Shown here: positions 27,542 through 37,500 of the stretch, piece after piece
Layout: each line of letters opens with the position of its first letter
Numbering within the stretch: position 1 is the stretch's first letter
Assembly (NCBI GenBank): GCA_014238415.1
Contig: JABABA010000001.1
Coordinates: 186,001-250,000 of the forward strand
Source: Planctomycetota bacterium
Lineage (GTDB): Bacteria; Planctomycetota; UBA1135; GCA-002686595
DNA length: 64,000 nt
Reading direction: 5' to 3'
Notes under the pieces: generated by a model
Databases searched by the model: none
The model's input: the letters and a program-made list of their open reading frames with translations, nothing else
What the model was told of the DNA's origin: nothing
Translations under genes and position numbers: made by a program

Positions 27542-28579
27542 ATGCGCCTCCTCCTCCCCCTTCTCCTGCTCGCGGGCCCGGCTCTGTCCCAAAGCCCCAT
27601 CTCCATGACCATTTCGTCAAGCCAAAGCCAATGGAATTGGAGTGGCACCTCTAGCATTGGCCCGATTGTGGGCAACCCATCGACCAATTTTGCAATCAAC
27701 GGCGACATGGTCGTGACCCTGGGAGCGGGCGTACTGCCCATCTCAACTGGACAGTTCAATTCCGGTGGGGTTGCCAATGTATTCCCCGATCTGCACGGCA
27801 TGATTCCAAACCCTCTGCCCTTCCTGCCGCCTCTTGCCACCATCGATGTGGTAGGCCTGACGCTTGAGTTCACCTCGGCCCCGTTCGTCGTAAGCGGCAA
27901 TGGCAGCTTCAGCACCAGCAATGTCACCACCGCACTTTCGGGCACGGTGACAGTTACTCCCCTGACCGGAGGTGTCAGCGTGATTGACTTGACCGGACTC
28001 TCCGGAGATCCCCAGGCCCTGAACGGGCAAATCAGCCAGGCAGGCAATACGGTGACCCTGCATGCCCCTTCAACGGGAACCTTCTCCTTCATAGACCCGG
28101 GCACGGGCATCAGCGCCGACTTCACCATCAGCGGTACGCTGCACGGTGACTGGACCAATCCGGCCCCAAGCACCTACTGCGTCGCAGCTCCCAACTCCAC
28201 AGGTCTGGCGGGCACAATTCTGATGACGGGCTCAACCCGCCTTCAGGACCAGAACCTGGTTCTCATGGCAACCCAAATGCCAGTGGGACAGTTCGCGTTC
28301 TTCATTGTTGCGCCGGACCAGGGGTTCGTACCCAATCCTGGCGGCTCCCAGGGCAATATCTGCCTCAGCGGGGGTCTTGGCCGCTACAACGCTCAAGTTG
28401 GTCAAGTGGATGCCTTCGGTAGCTTTGCACGAAACCTGAGCGTAACCAACATCCCGGTCAACCCTCCTGTCAGCGGCCAGATTGGCGAGACCTGGTACTT
28501 CCAGGCCTGGTACCGGGACCAGAACCCGGGCACCGTGAGCAACTTTACTGAAGGTCTGGCTGTGACCTTCGCTCCCTGA
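27542..28579 (+). CDS. Secreted beta-rich protein with C-terminal sorting-type domain
   Basis: This exported protein of unknown function has 345 aa. The ATG at 27542 gives MRLLLPLLLLAGPALSQSPIS as a signal. The middle region is Ser/Thr/Gly-rich and beta-stranded, without a recognisable catalytic motif. The last roughly 120 residues (from YCVAAPNSTGLAG) form the domain shared with three other proteins in this window: VGQFAFFIVAPDQGFVPNPGGSQGNICLSGGLGRYN and GETWYFQAWYRDQNPGTVSNFTEGLAVTF. The shared domain suggests a common export or attachment route. Confidence 0.72.
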   Translation: MRLLLPLLLLAGPALSQSPISMTISSSQSQWNWSGTSSIGPIVGNPSTNFAINGDMVVTLGAGVLPISTGQFNSGGVANVFPDLHGMIPNPLPFLPPLATIDVVGLTLEFTSAPFVVSGNGSFSTSNVTTALSGTVTVTPLTGGVSVIDLTGLSGDPQALNGQISQAGNTVTLHAPSTGTFSFIDPGTGISADFTISGTLHGDWTNPAPSTYCVAAPNSTGLAGTILMTGSTRLQDQNLVLMATQMPVGQFAFFIVAPDQGFVPNPGGSQGNICLSGGLGRYNAQVGQVDAFGSFARNLSVTNIPVNPPVSGQIGETWYFQAWYRDQNPGTVSNFTEGLAVTFAP

Positions 28580-28620
28580 TAGGAGACAAGAGTCTTCGGC
28601 CCAAGGGCCCCATTCATGAC

Positions 28621-28660
28621 GCCCAGCGTTCTCTCAGGAGAAGGTTGGGCGCCTGCTTTT
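28621..28660 (+). terminator. Terminator-like hairpin after the CTD-protein gene
   Basis: GCCCAGCGTTCTC at 28621-28633 pairs imperfectly with GAGAAGGTTGGGC at 28638-28650 (one central mismatch and one G-T), with a TCAG loop, followed by TTTT at 28657-28660. This is a probable rho-independent terminator for the gene ending at 28579. Confidence 0.55.
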
Positions 28661-28953
28661 GGATAGCACCATGGACCCTTGGCAGGTGCACTGAGTCCCT
28701 GCGCTCCTGACAGCGATGGAGATTCGGAGACGAGCCTCAAGATCAGACGGCCAGGCACCAACCCAGCATCCTCCGGCCAACGAGATGGGGCGAGAGTCCG
28801 TGGCCCGTTCCACTGGGGACCGAACTCGCATCCTCCGCGGGCAGTCGAGGCACACCTCTATCCACATCTACCAGGCTGCGATTCCAGAAAGACCCGCCGA
28901 ATCCGACCTTTGTCCCCTCACGGAGCCCACCCTCTCGTGCATCCTCTTGCCCC
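28661..28953. other. Intergenic stretch before the PRMT gene
   Basis: About 290 bases between the terminator-like hairpin and the methyltransferase start. Short ORFs cross it on both strands (for example 28634-28867 minus) but none has a signal peptide, recognised motif or plausible start context. I see no RNA gene and no clear promoter hexamers. Confidence 0.4.
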
Positions 28954-29934
28954 ATGCCGAGAGCAGACGACTATTTTCAGAGCTACACCGACCCAGGTGT
29001 GCACCGTTTGATGATCCAGGACACGGTACGCACGGAAGCCTACCGGGACGCGCTCAGCGAGTTGATCCAGCCGGGAATGGAAGTCGTGGACGTAGGCTCT
29101 GGATCTGGAATCCTTTCCCTCTTTGCCGCACAAGCCGGCGCAGGGCGAGTCCACGCGGTGGAGGCCTCCAGCATGGCACCGGTGATCGAGGCTCTGGCCA
29201 AGGCCAATAACTACGAGAACATCATCAAGGTCCACCACTGCCGGGCAGAGGACCTGCAACTTGATGGCAAGGTGGATCTGATCGTCTCCGAGTGGATGGG
29301 ATATTTTGGCATCGCCGAACGGATGTTTGAGTCCGTACTCGATGTTCGCGACCGCTTTCTTGCAGAAGACGGGCGCATGGTGCCCGACCGCTTCCGCCTG
29401 AAACTGTTCCCCATCCAGGACGAGGGGCTGCATCAGGTTCATGGCCCCGGATCCTGGGATGACCCGGTCTACGGGTTCGACTTCGGGCCCCTCAGGGAAT
29501 ACGAATATGCGGAGCTCGTCACTACCGCCCCCACGATCCTGCCCAGCGGAGCCCTGGGACCCCACATGTCCCTGCTCGACCTTGATCTGGAATTCTGCAG
29601 CGCAGAGGATTTCTTCTTTGACCAGAAAATCGAGTTGCCCATCGAGTGCAAGGGAACGGTGCAGGGGATAGGGGGCTATTTCGAGGTGGACCTCGCCCCG
29701 GAAACCTCCCTGACCTGCGCTCCCGAAGCCCCCGCCACCCACTGGCGTCAGTCCTGGTTCCCGGTGCGCCCCTTCCCGGTTTGCTGCGGTGACAAACTGG
29801 AGCTGACCATGCAAGCGGTGCCGCGCTTTGAGGGGGACATCCGGCTGCCCGACTACTTGATGGACGGGGCTCTGATGCGAGCCGGTAAACTTGAACACAG
29901 TTTCTTCCATCGACATCTTGGCAGCTACGAATAG
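28954..29934 (+). CDS. Protein arginine N-methyltransferase (eukaryote-like type I PRMT)
   Basis: Class I SAM-dependent methyltransferase with the full PRMT motif set in 326 aa. N-terminal helix: DDYFQSYTDPGVHRLMIQDTVRT, matching the PRMT1 YFxxY...M..D.VRT segment. SAM motif I: VVDVGSGSGILSLFAAQAGA. Motif II acid: VEAS. Double-E loop: SEWMGYFGIAERMFESVL, with both Glu at PRMT1 spacing. Following: RDRFLAEDGRMVPDR. THW loop: APATHWRQSW. Together these predict transfer of methyl groups to protein arginine, type I-like (asymmetric) by residue context. The beta-barrel region is present but short. Substrates are unknown. A 47-bp gap separates it from a downstream membrane-protein gene of unknown function. 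Family known mainly from eukaryotes; bacterial examples are rare as far as I know. Confidence 0.93.
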   Translation: MPRADDYFQSYTDPGVHRLMIQDTVRTEAYRDALSELIQPGMEVVDVGSGSGILSLFAAQAGAGRVHAVEASSMAPVIEALAKANNYENIIKVHHCRAEDLQLDGKVDLIVSEWMGYFGIAERMFESVLDVRDRFLAEDGRMVPDRFRLKLFPIQDEGLHQVHGPGSWDDPVYGFDFGPLREYEYAELVTTAPTILPSGALGPHMSLLDLDLEFCSAEDFFFDQKIELPIECKGTVQGIGGYFEVDLAPETSLTCAPEAPATHWRQSWFPVRPFPVCCGDKLELTMQAVPRFEGDIRLPDYLMDGALMRAGKLEHSFFHRHLGSYE

Positions 29935-29981
29935 AAGCACCTCCCAAACGAAGAGGACTCAGCCCCAACCAAGAGGAGACC

Positions 29982-30743
29982 ATGAGCAGCACACAAACCG
30001 ACCCCGGGCCCCAGCCCTCCGAGGATGCACCCGACAAGTCAAAGCGGTCCAAAGAGTCGGTCTGGGAGGTCTACTGGCCCAAGAAGATTGACGGGCATCG
30101 GGAGGCGCTGACCGTGGCTTCATTTCCGCCGATCATCTATTTCTGGCCGACCATGGTGATGTTGCTGGCCGGTGGCCTGCTGCAGAGCCTGGGTTTGACT
30201 TCCGAAGTCACGATCGGATGGCTGGTGAGCGCCACTCTGACCTTCAACCTCTTGGTGACCGTGGTGGACCTGGACCAGAAGAAGTTCGTCATCAGCCTCT
30301 TGGTCCTGGCTCTGGTGTGCATCGGGTTGTGGGTCGCCCACGACAAACAGTGGGCAATCCTCGGGGCCTTCACAGTCTGGCTCGGAGGACTCGAACCCAG
30401 CTACAACACGGACACCCTCTTCCTGTTGCTGGCGGCAATCTCTTCGCTCTTCGTAATTGGCATGATGCGGCCACGGCTCAATTACTGGCGCTTTGAACCC
30501 AATGAGTTCACACATTACGTGCAGCCCTTTGGCAGAGAGCAGAGCATTCCCCGCGCTGGCAGCACCGTTACCCGAGAGGTACCGGACATGCTGGAGTTGA
30601 TCCTGCTCCTCGGCGGCGGATCCCTGGTTGTGCGACGGGAAGGTCAAGTCGTTGCGCGCATCGAGCATGTGCCCTTCTTGGGACGCCGCATGCCAGCCCT
30701 TGAAGCCATGCTCGGCGTGACGCGCGTGCAGCACGTGGACTGA
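29982..30743 (+). CDS. Multi-pass membrane protein of unknown function
   Basis: The protein has 253 aa and an acidic/basic disordered N-terminus (SSTQTDPGPQPSEDAPDKSKRSKES). Four hydrophobic segments follow (IIYFWPTMVMLLAGGLL, VSATLTFNLLVTVVDL, VISLLVLALVCIGLWVA, TLFLLLAAISSLFVIGMM) and a soluble C-terminal domain of about 90 residues (LNYWRFEPNEFTHYVQPFGREQSIPRAGSTV...LGVTRVQHVD). I do not recognise the family. It lies between the PRMT (47 bp upstream) and the M18 aminopeptidase (31 bp downstream), all in one direction, suggesting one operon. Confidence 0.65.
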   Translation: MSSTQTDPGPQPSEDAPDKSKRSKESVWEVYWPKKIDGHREALTVASFPPIIYFWPTMVMLLAGGLLQSLGLTSEVTIGWLVSATLTFNLLVTVVDLDQKKFVISLLVLALVCIGLWVAHDKQWAILGAFTVWLGGLEPSYNTDTLFLLLAAISSLFVIGMMRPRLNYWRFEPNEFTHYVQPFGREQSIPRAGSTVTREVPDMLELILLLGGGSLVVRREGQVVARIEHVPFLGRRMPALEAMLGVTRVQHVD

Positions 30744-30774
30744 CTCCCATTTTCCAGACCCAACCCCGAAACCC

Positions 30775-32073
30775 ATGCTAGACCCCGACCTGGCCCAGAG
30801 CGAAGACCTTGCTGCCCTGATCAACGCATCCCCCAGCCCCCGGCTGGCCTGCAAAGAAGTGGCAGGACGATTGAGTCAGGCAGGCTTTCAAGAACTTGAG
30901 GACCGCGACTCTTGGGCCGACATTGAGGGTGGATGGTTTGTGCGCCGAGCCGGATCCCTGCATGCCGGCTTCGAGCCGCCGAACTTGGACAAGGCCGGCG
31001 GTTTTCGCCTACTTGGGGCCCACACGGACAGCCCCAACCTGCGGCTCAAGCCCAAGCCGGACAGTGGCCGAGCCGGTTACCGCCAGTTGGGCGTTGAGAT
31101 CTACGGGGGGGCACTGCTGAACTCTTGGCTGGACAGGGACCTGGGAATCTCCGGAACGGTCTGGATCGATGGAGACAGTCAGCCCACTGCACTGGATTTT
31201 CACTTCGATGAACCCCTGCTGCGGGTGCCTCAACTGGCAATCCATCTGCATCCGGAATTGCGAAAGGATGGCCTGAGGCTCAACCCCCAACAGCACCTCT
31301 CCCCAGTCTTTGGCCTAGGCGTTCAACGCGAGGGAGTCTTCAAGGAGTGGCTCTGTGATCGATTGGAGGTCAACCCAAAGGACACGCTCTCCTTCGAGAT
31401 CATGACCCACGACCTGACTCCCGCTCGCCTGACGGGACCCAACCAGGAGTTCCTCAGTGCCCCCCGGCTGGACAACCTGCTCTCAACCTGGGCCGCAACC
31501 ATGAGCCTGCTGGAGTGTGCGCAAAAGGGCACAGAGCGGGCCACTGTGATCACCCTGTTCGACCACGAGGAAGTCGGGTCCGGCTCACGCAGCGGAGCCC
31601 AGGGGCCCCATCTGCGCCAGATACTTGAGCGATTGATAATGCAACGGGGTGGGCAACGTGAGGACTACCTACGCGCTTTGGCGGACACGATCTGCGTCTC
31701 TGCCGACATGGCCCACGCAGTGCACCCCAACTACGCCGACAAGCACGACCCGCACCATCAGGTAGCGCTCAACGGAGGTCCTGTGATCAAGGTCAATCAG
31801 AATCTGCGTTACGCCTCAGAGGGCGAGACCCAGGCGCTCTTCGAACGGGCTTGCCGCAAGGCTGAAGTGCCCTTCCAAAAGTGGGCCATGCGATCCGACA
31901 TGGCCTGCGGCTCAACTATTGGGCCCCTGACCGCAATGAACCTGGGAATTGGCGTGGTGGATGTTGGCTGCCCCCAACTTGCCATGCACAGCGCCCGGGA
32001 GTTCGGTGGTTCAGGTGACCCGGGCTGGATGGTGGCTGCCATGAGCGCCTTCTGCGGTGCCGGCGAGGGGTGA
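30775..32073 (+). CDS. apeB: M18-family aminopeptidase (aspartyl aminopeptidase-like)
   Basis: This dinuclear zinc aminopeptidase, probably cytoplasmic, cleaves acidic or other N-terminal residues from peptides. Family signatures are in order: GAHTDSPNLRLKPKP (first zinc His/Asp, about 82-96), YGGALLNSWLDRDLG (bridging Asp, about 110-124), DHEEVGSGSRSGAQG (Glu pair, about 262-276), MAHAVHPNYADKHDP, GGPVIKVNQNLRY and MACGSTIGPLTAMNLGI, ending MHSAREFGGSGDPGWM. The length of 432 aa is usual for M18. It is the third gene in the direction of the PRMT. It ends 8 bp from the convergent SUI1-like gene. Confidence 0.95.
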   Translation: MLDPDLAQSEDLAALINASPSPRLACKEVAGRLSQAGFQELEDRDSWADIEGGWFVRRAGSLHAGFEPPNLDKAGGFRLLGAHTDSPNLRLKPKPDSGRAGYRQLGVEIYGGALLNSWLDRDLGISGTVWIDGDSQPTALDFHFDEPLLRVPQLAIHLHPELRKDGLRLNPQQHLSPVFGLGVQREGVFKEWLCDRLEVNPKDTLSFEIMTHDLTPARLTGPNQEFLSAPRLDNLLSTWAATMSLLECAQKGTERATVITLFDHEEVGSGSRSGAQGPHLRQILERLIMQRGGQREDYLRALADTICVSADMAHAVHPNYADKHDPHHQVALNGGPVIKVNQNLRYASEGETQALFERACRKAEVPFQKWAMRSDMACGSTIGPLTAMNLGIGVVDVGCPQLAMHSAREFGGSGDPGWMVAAMSAFCGAGEG

Positions 32074-32080
32074 GCAGAGT

Positions 32081-32482
32081 TCAGTTCCCACGCCGGGCCC
32101 TGAATCCCTGACCCACCAACCAGTCCAGAACCGGATCGGCGATCTCTCCCTGGATCACAACTTCCTGCCCCTCCACCCGTGCGCCTCTGCCGAGAGCCTT
32201 GCTGGCTGCCCTGGCAATGGATTTGCACCGATCCTGGGGAAGGCCCTGCACGAGCACCACGCCCTTGCCTGCGCGGCCTTTGCGCTCACGACGCACGATG
32301 AGTTCCGGTTGGACCCTGGAAGTCTTGGATGGAGGCTGGGCGGGTTGCTCGAAAGAAGCATCAGGAGCATCCGAGCCCGATCCCCCCTTGGCCCCGGTGA
32401 GTTGTGTGAAAGGATTGTGCTGCAAGCCCTCGGCTGGCCCGTCCAGTTCACGCCTGCCCTGGTCCTTGGATTTTTTGCCCAT
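32081..32482 (-). CDS. SUI1/eIF1-family translation factor (YciH-like)
   Basis: A 133-aa protein with a disordered Pro/Ser/Gly N-terminus and a C-terminal eIF1/SUI1 fold: LIVRRERKGRAGKGVVLVQGLP (family hallmark basic loop), IARAASKALGRGARVEGQEVVIQGEIADPVLDWLVGQGFRARRG. Bacterial YciH affects initiation fidelity in vitro; the exact role here is not known. The 133-aa length includes an unusually long N-terminal tail (about 60 residues) compared with E. coli YciH (108 aa). It is 14 bp downstream of the glycosyltransferase-like gene, in the same orientation. Confidence 0.9.
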   Translation of the reverse strand: MGKKSKDQGRRELDGPAEGLQHNPFTQLTGAKGGSGSDAPDASFEQPAQPPSKTSRVQPELIVRRERKGRAGKGVVLVQGLPQDRCKSIARAASKALGRGARVEGQEVVIQGEIADPVLDWLVGQGFRARRGN

Positions 32483-32496
32483 GGGCCCAATCTAGC

Positions 32497-34053
32497 TCAT
32501 TGGGGCTGTTCCAGGTGAAACCCGCACTCGCCCAGTCCCGGCGCAAGGCCCTTGAGAACCAACACATTCAACCATCCGCCTGGCACTTCCAAGGAGACTG
32601 CCACATAGTCTCGAGCCAGAAGTTGTGCCTCCTCGGCGCTGCGGGGAAGACCAATGTGAGCGGCGCTATCCTGGGTCAAGCTGCGACGCACATCCAGTCC
32701 GGCCCAGGGCCGCGTACGAAGGCGTTGGTGGTCCAGATGAAGAATCTCCACACCATCGAGGGCCAACAATCCAAAGGCGTCCCGGCCATGGCGTACGCGC
32801 CCGGGTGCAGGAGAGCGCGCGATCTTGCGATCGGTCAAACCCGATGCATCGCGCAAGGGTATGTCTGGTTCAAACCAACGCAGACTCTGCATGTCACGCA
32901 CCCCAATAGTTGCACCCCCGAGGGCACGGGAAGCACAGGCGAGACCCCGACCGGCGGACTGTTCCAGATCGAAATCACGGGTTCGGAGCGGCTCAAAACT
33001 GGAGACTTCGAACAGCTGGCGCGCCACTCCTCCGGCTGCAGCCAGGGCAGGCAGGAGTACCAGGGCCAGTGCCACAAGGGCACCACAGCTCTGAACACGG
33101 TTGCCCCCTTTGAGCATGAGCCCCACGCACCCCAAACCCAGCAAGCTGACCGGAAGCATCAGTCGGGCCCCCACATAACCGTCTCCGCCCTCGAGCAGGA
33201 CAAGGGCCAGGGCTGCTCCACCCAACAGAGAGAGTCTCCGTGCACGGGTCAGCCCTGCTTCACCTGGCAACCACGCCAGGCAGAGCCCCAGCATGATCCC
33301 GGCACCCGCCGGGGTAACCAGAAACGCGCGCATGTAAGCGATTCCGTCACGGACTTCCTCCAACCGAGAGTCCGAACTCTTGGCGTAGAAGGTATCCGGC
33401 AGAATGTGCCCTGCCGCCCAGTAACGCCAAATGAATCCGAGGGACACCGCGAGCACAACCCAGGGCAGCAGTCTGGGGCGGATGGCAGCCAGAAGGAGAG
33501 CAAGCAGGGCTGCTTCAGGGCGGCACCAGGCCAGGGCAACCAGGGCCATCCCAAGCCGTTGGTTCCGCCAGTTCTGGAGCCAGCCCAGAGCAACAAGCCC
33601 CATACAGAGGCCCCAGAGTGCGCTTTCCAACAAATAGGCGCTACCCTCGGCAAACCCTGGTGCACAGACAAATCCAAGGCCCAGGAGTCCAGCCATCCAA
33701 GGCACGCGCACATCGGCGCCGGCGCCTCCCTGCCCCCCCTCGGTCAAGACCCGCGCCACCCTCACGAATACCCAGCAGGTCATCAGATAGAGGACGGTAT
33801 TGCCCCACCAAACCATGAGAATCGGATCGCCCAGGGTCTGGAGAAGGGCCTTGAGCAGAAGGTCGAGGCTGCTGGTCGCCCCCCAAGCGGGGAGCCCGGC
33901 GGCTTCAAGGCTGCCCCAGGAGCCCTCCAGCAAGCTGCGCCCCTGACTCAGGACCACAAACACGTCATCCAGGCTGCCCGCCCGCTGGGAGCCCAGCAGA
34001 AGCAGACCCACGACCAGGGCAGCGAGAGCGGATAACAGGCGGAGGGGGGACAT
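32497..34053 (-). CDS. GT-C-type multi-pass membrane glycosyltransferase-like protein
   Basis: The protein has 518 aa with about ten transmembrane segments in the first two thirds and a soluble C-terminal domain. The N-terminal DDVFVVLSQGRSLLEGSWGSLEAAGLPAWG resembles the luminal Asp-containing opening of GT-C/ArnT-type polyprenol-sugar transferases. FIWRYWAAGHILPDTFYAKS resembles a motif of arabino- or mannosyltransferases of that group. This suggests transfer of sugars from lipid carriers to periplasmic glycans, but the family assignment rests on weak motifs. The adjacent SUI1-like gene shares the direction, with a 14-bp gap. The large upstream gap (34054-34502) should hold its promoter. 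Confidence 0.6.
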   Translation of the reverse strand: MSPLRLLSALAALVVGLLLLGSQRAGSLDDVFVVLSQGRSLLEGSWGSLEAAGLPAWGATSSLDLLLKALLQTLGDPILMVWWGNTVLYLMTCWVFVRVARVLTEGGQGGAGADVRVPWMAGLLGLGFVCAPGFAEGSAYLLESALWGLCMGLVALGWLQNWRNQRLGMALVALAWCRPEAALLALLLAAIRPRLLPWVVLAVSLGFIWRYWAAGHILPDTFYAKSSDSRLEEVRDGIAYMRAFLVTPAGAGIMLGLCLAWLPGEAGLTRARRLSLLGGAALALVLLEGGDGYVGARLMLPVSLLGLGCVGLMLKGGNRVQSCGALVALALVLLPALAAAGGVARQLFEVSSFEPLRTRDFDLEQSAGRGLACASRALGGATIGVRDMQSLRWFEPDIPLRDASGLTDRKIARSPAPGRVRHGRDAFGLLALDGVEILHLDHQRLRTRPWAGLDVRRSLTQDSAAHIGLPRSAEEAQLLARDYVAVSLEVPGGWLNVLVLKGLAPGLGECGFHLEQPQ

Positions 34054-34502
34054 TGCAGGGAGGCAGCATGCACGATCCTAGGGCCCAATTCTGCCCCCTG
34101 TGAGCATGAATGCAGCCCACAACTGATTTGAGCGCTTCCCGGGCACCTTGGGCCCCACTGACTCCCCCGCATGGACCCACTCGTGGGTCGCTCCCCACCA
34201 CCCTTTGAGCCGTGCGGTATCGCACGATGGGCCCCAAGAAGTGTCATGTACGAGTGCTCGAAACCGTTGCCTGATGGCCCCTGGAGCCCTATGGTATGTG
34301 CCCCATTGCCGCTGCGTGCTGGAACAGGATTTGCCTGTGCCGGACGCAGGTTCTGGAATTCCTGACCGGGCACGCCAGAATCCGACAATCCAGCCTCTAA
34401 CCTCCGGCACATCATCCAATCCCCCGGCCCAAGCCGTCGGGCGTCTCCCTAGCAGCTTCATTCTCTGCACCCTCTCCCGCCTGATCGAGCGGGCCCTTTC
34501 CG
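34054..34502. other. 449-bp intergenic region between divergent genes
   Basis: The region separates the GT-C gene (minus) from the giant lipoprotein gene (plus). Several ORFs cross it in both directions (for example 34078-34470 minus and 34148-34657 plus), but their compositions are unremarkable and none has a recognisable motif. I see no tRNA or strong hairpin. It probably carries the two promoters, but I cannot place them. Confidence 0.4.
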
Positions 34503-37500
34503 ATGACCCGTCAAGCCACGAGCACTACGCAATCAACTATGGCCAACGCCACCTCCACCAAGCACCTGCCCAGGCCCCACGGGAATTCGGTCCGGACGCT
34601 GCTCTCCAAGTTTGCCATGGGCGGTTCCTTGCTGGCTCTTGCTGTTGCCTGCAATGACACAGTTACCCCCACGATCATCACCAGCAATCCAGGAGAGGTG
34701 ATTGTCAATCCACTCAACGGTCGACGGGTGATCGTTGATCAGTCCTACGGCGGCCTGACCCCCGACCTGCGACTGGAACGCATCTCCTGGGGCCGACTGG
34801 TGAATGTGTTTGCCCTCGGGGCCCAGCCTGGCGACCCCAAGATTCTGACCAATGTGGATCTGGTGATCGACCCGGGCGTGCAAACCAGTGCAGGCTTCTA
34901 TGAACTCAACTCCACCACCCTCACAGGCAAGGATGAGCTGACCATCTTGCGCACTCTGGATGGCGGCTCCCAGGAAGAGTCCTTCAACACCCTGCTTCGT
35001 CAGCTTTCCGAGGGTCTTGAACCCGTGGCCGATGTGGGTTTCATCACCAGCGGTTTCTTTACCGCCATCCCACGCAACGCAGCCTTGCAAATCACTTTCA
35101 ACGACCTGCTTGACCCCAGCACGGTCAATGAGCGAAGCCTGCGCATTTTGGTGGGAGCACCATCAACGGTGCCCTTTGAGTCCCGCATCATCGTGGACCC
35201 CAACCACGGGGACGTGCTCGACACCAATCACGACGGCGCTCTTGCGTTTCACCCCACTCGGGTTGTGCTCGACCTGACCATCAGCGAGGTCGAATCATTC
35301 TCCACCGACCCGCCCCTGGCGCCCAATGCCATTGGCTTACCCGCCAGCATCACCGCCAGCGTCGCCAATCTCCAACTGCGCATCCCCACGGTGATCAATC
35401 CGATCCTGGGGCAGGATGTGCTGGTCTCCAACCTGACGGCGCACCACATCGAAGCCGTGGGCGCCGGAACAGTGGACTACTCCGATCCTCTGCAGCCCAT
35501 CATGCGCAACGCGCGCTCTGGGGGCAGCGAGGGCCTGACCGGGGACGCCTACAACGGATTCCTGATTGACAACCACCCGCCGAGCATTGTGGGCGTCTTT
35601 GACGGCACCATCCTGCAAGTTCCCCAGCAGCAGACACAGCAAACCCAGTTTATTATCCCGGTGATGAGCTTTGACTCCCAAAACTGTGCCCAGCAGCTAT
35701 TTGATGGCGACGTGCTGGTACAGGGGGCGGTGGTGGCTCAGGTGCTGCAGCCTTCAAGTGCGCCCCTGGGGCCGGACATCGGTTCGGTCCGGGTGGAACT
35801 GCTCCAGTGGCCGCCAGCCTGGGGGGACAACCCCTCCGAATGGACATCCATAGCGGTACAACCGGTCAAGATCCACTCAGCATGGGATGCGGACCTGGAT
35901 ACGGGCAATGAGGCCTGCTTCATCACCCTGCGTCCCGAGGCTCTGGGCGCGCCGGAAAACCCCACCAGCCAGGCACATGTTTCCACCAAAGTCTCCGTAC
36001 GTTTCAGCGAGCCCATGGCCAGTGACACGATGGAGGCCTTCGAATCCCTGCGACTGACTCGCAAATCCCTGAGCGCCCCCGATTTCGGCTCCCACGATTG
36101 GGTGGTTGCTGCGATCCTGGCAAATACGAGCCTTGACAGTTTCGAACTTACACCGGATCTGCCCCTTGCTCATGCCGCCGGCTCGGCCGAGGTCTACACC
36201 TTTTCAATGAATCCCGATGACAACGGGGCCACGGATCTGGCTGGTAACCCGCTCAGCTCAACTCTGCCCGAGGTTCCTATCACGCTCTGGACAGGAGGCG
36301 AAGCGGTGGTCAACGGAGGTCGCGCAAGCCGCTATACCTCCCATGACGAAGACCTGCAGATCGCCGATCCGATCACGGCCGCCTTCCCCTACGCAGAATG
36401 GGGCGGTGAAATCGTCTTCCAGTCCGCACTGGGAATCATCCGCCCCAGACCGGTCTCGCGCTTCATGGGCGTGGTGGCTCGGGAGCCCGCGGAGACGGCA
36501 AACGGCAATCCAGCCTACAGTGGCTTCTCAACGGTCAATGCAATGCCCGTCAACCCTACCCGTGTCATCGACCCGCTCTCGCGCTTCGGCTCCAAGACCC
36601 AGTTCATCTGGCGCTTCATGGATGTGGGCTTCAACATTATTGAACGTGGGCCGGGGCTCGATGTAGACGACCCGACGGACGATCTCTACATACCCGATCC
36701 CAGCACCTACAACTTGGATGTGGAAGGACTCTGGTGGGCTCCAAAATCAGGCACACCGGTGATCGACAGTTTCGATGTGATCGAAATGCGTATGTCCCAT
36801 GGGTTCTTCCAGCCCGACGAGTGGGTAGTAGGCCCCCCCTACATCGTGCCCTTTGCTGACTCGGGTCTGGTGCCCACCTTCACCAACAACATGCTGAGCG
36901 GATCTGAAGATCCCCAGCGCATTGTCCACACCCGGGATCTGGGCTACATCATTTCGCCGGGTGAATTGATCCTGGTGGGCACCAATACAACCCTCATGCC
37001 CTGGCCAATGAACAGAACAATTCCGCCCAGCGAGCACCGCTACTACACCTGGCGGGACACGGGCCTGCGCACACGCGGTGGTCCAGGCAACGGCGGGGTC
37101 GACATGCAGCGCTGGTTCGAGACCAACCCGGAGATCAACCTGCCCATTCAGCCGCCTCCGGGAATCGTCGTCTGCGACGACCCCATGAATCCGCCGGTGT
37201 TCCACCCCTTCTACAGCACGGAACAGATCCAGAGCATTGCCCTTCCTCTCCTGGTTGAAGTGCGCTGCTTCAGTGACCTGGCCGCCTCCGGCGCCAACGA
37301 CTTTGACACGAACATCGCCCCCCCGCCGGTCTACACCGGTCTGCAGCCCTACTTCCGGGCCTTTTCCACTGGTGGATACCCCGCAGGCAGTGACGATGCC
37401 TTCATCGTCAACCCTGACCTGCAGGACTTCGCCAATGGCGGTTTCGATTCCAACTCGGTGCCCCCGGGCGACCCAACCCCGGGCTTGGACAACTACGTCT

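Noticed and set aside
28918-29940. 340-aa minus-strand ORF covering the PRMT
   Set aside because: The plus strand encodes a full set of PRMT motifs; the antisense product has none and begins at an arbitrary codon.
32500-34035. 511-aa plus-strand ORF opposite the GT-C-like gene
   Set aside because: The minus strand has regular transmembrane segments; the plus translation is His/Gln/Pro-rich shadow sequence.
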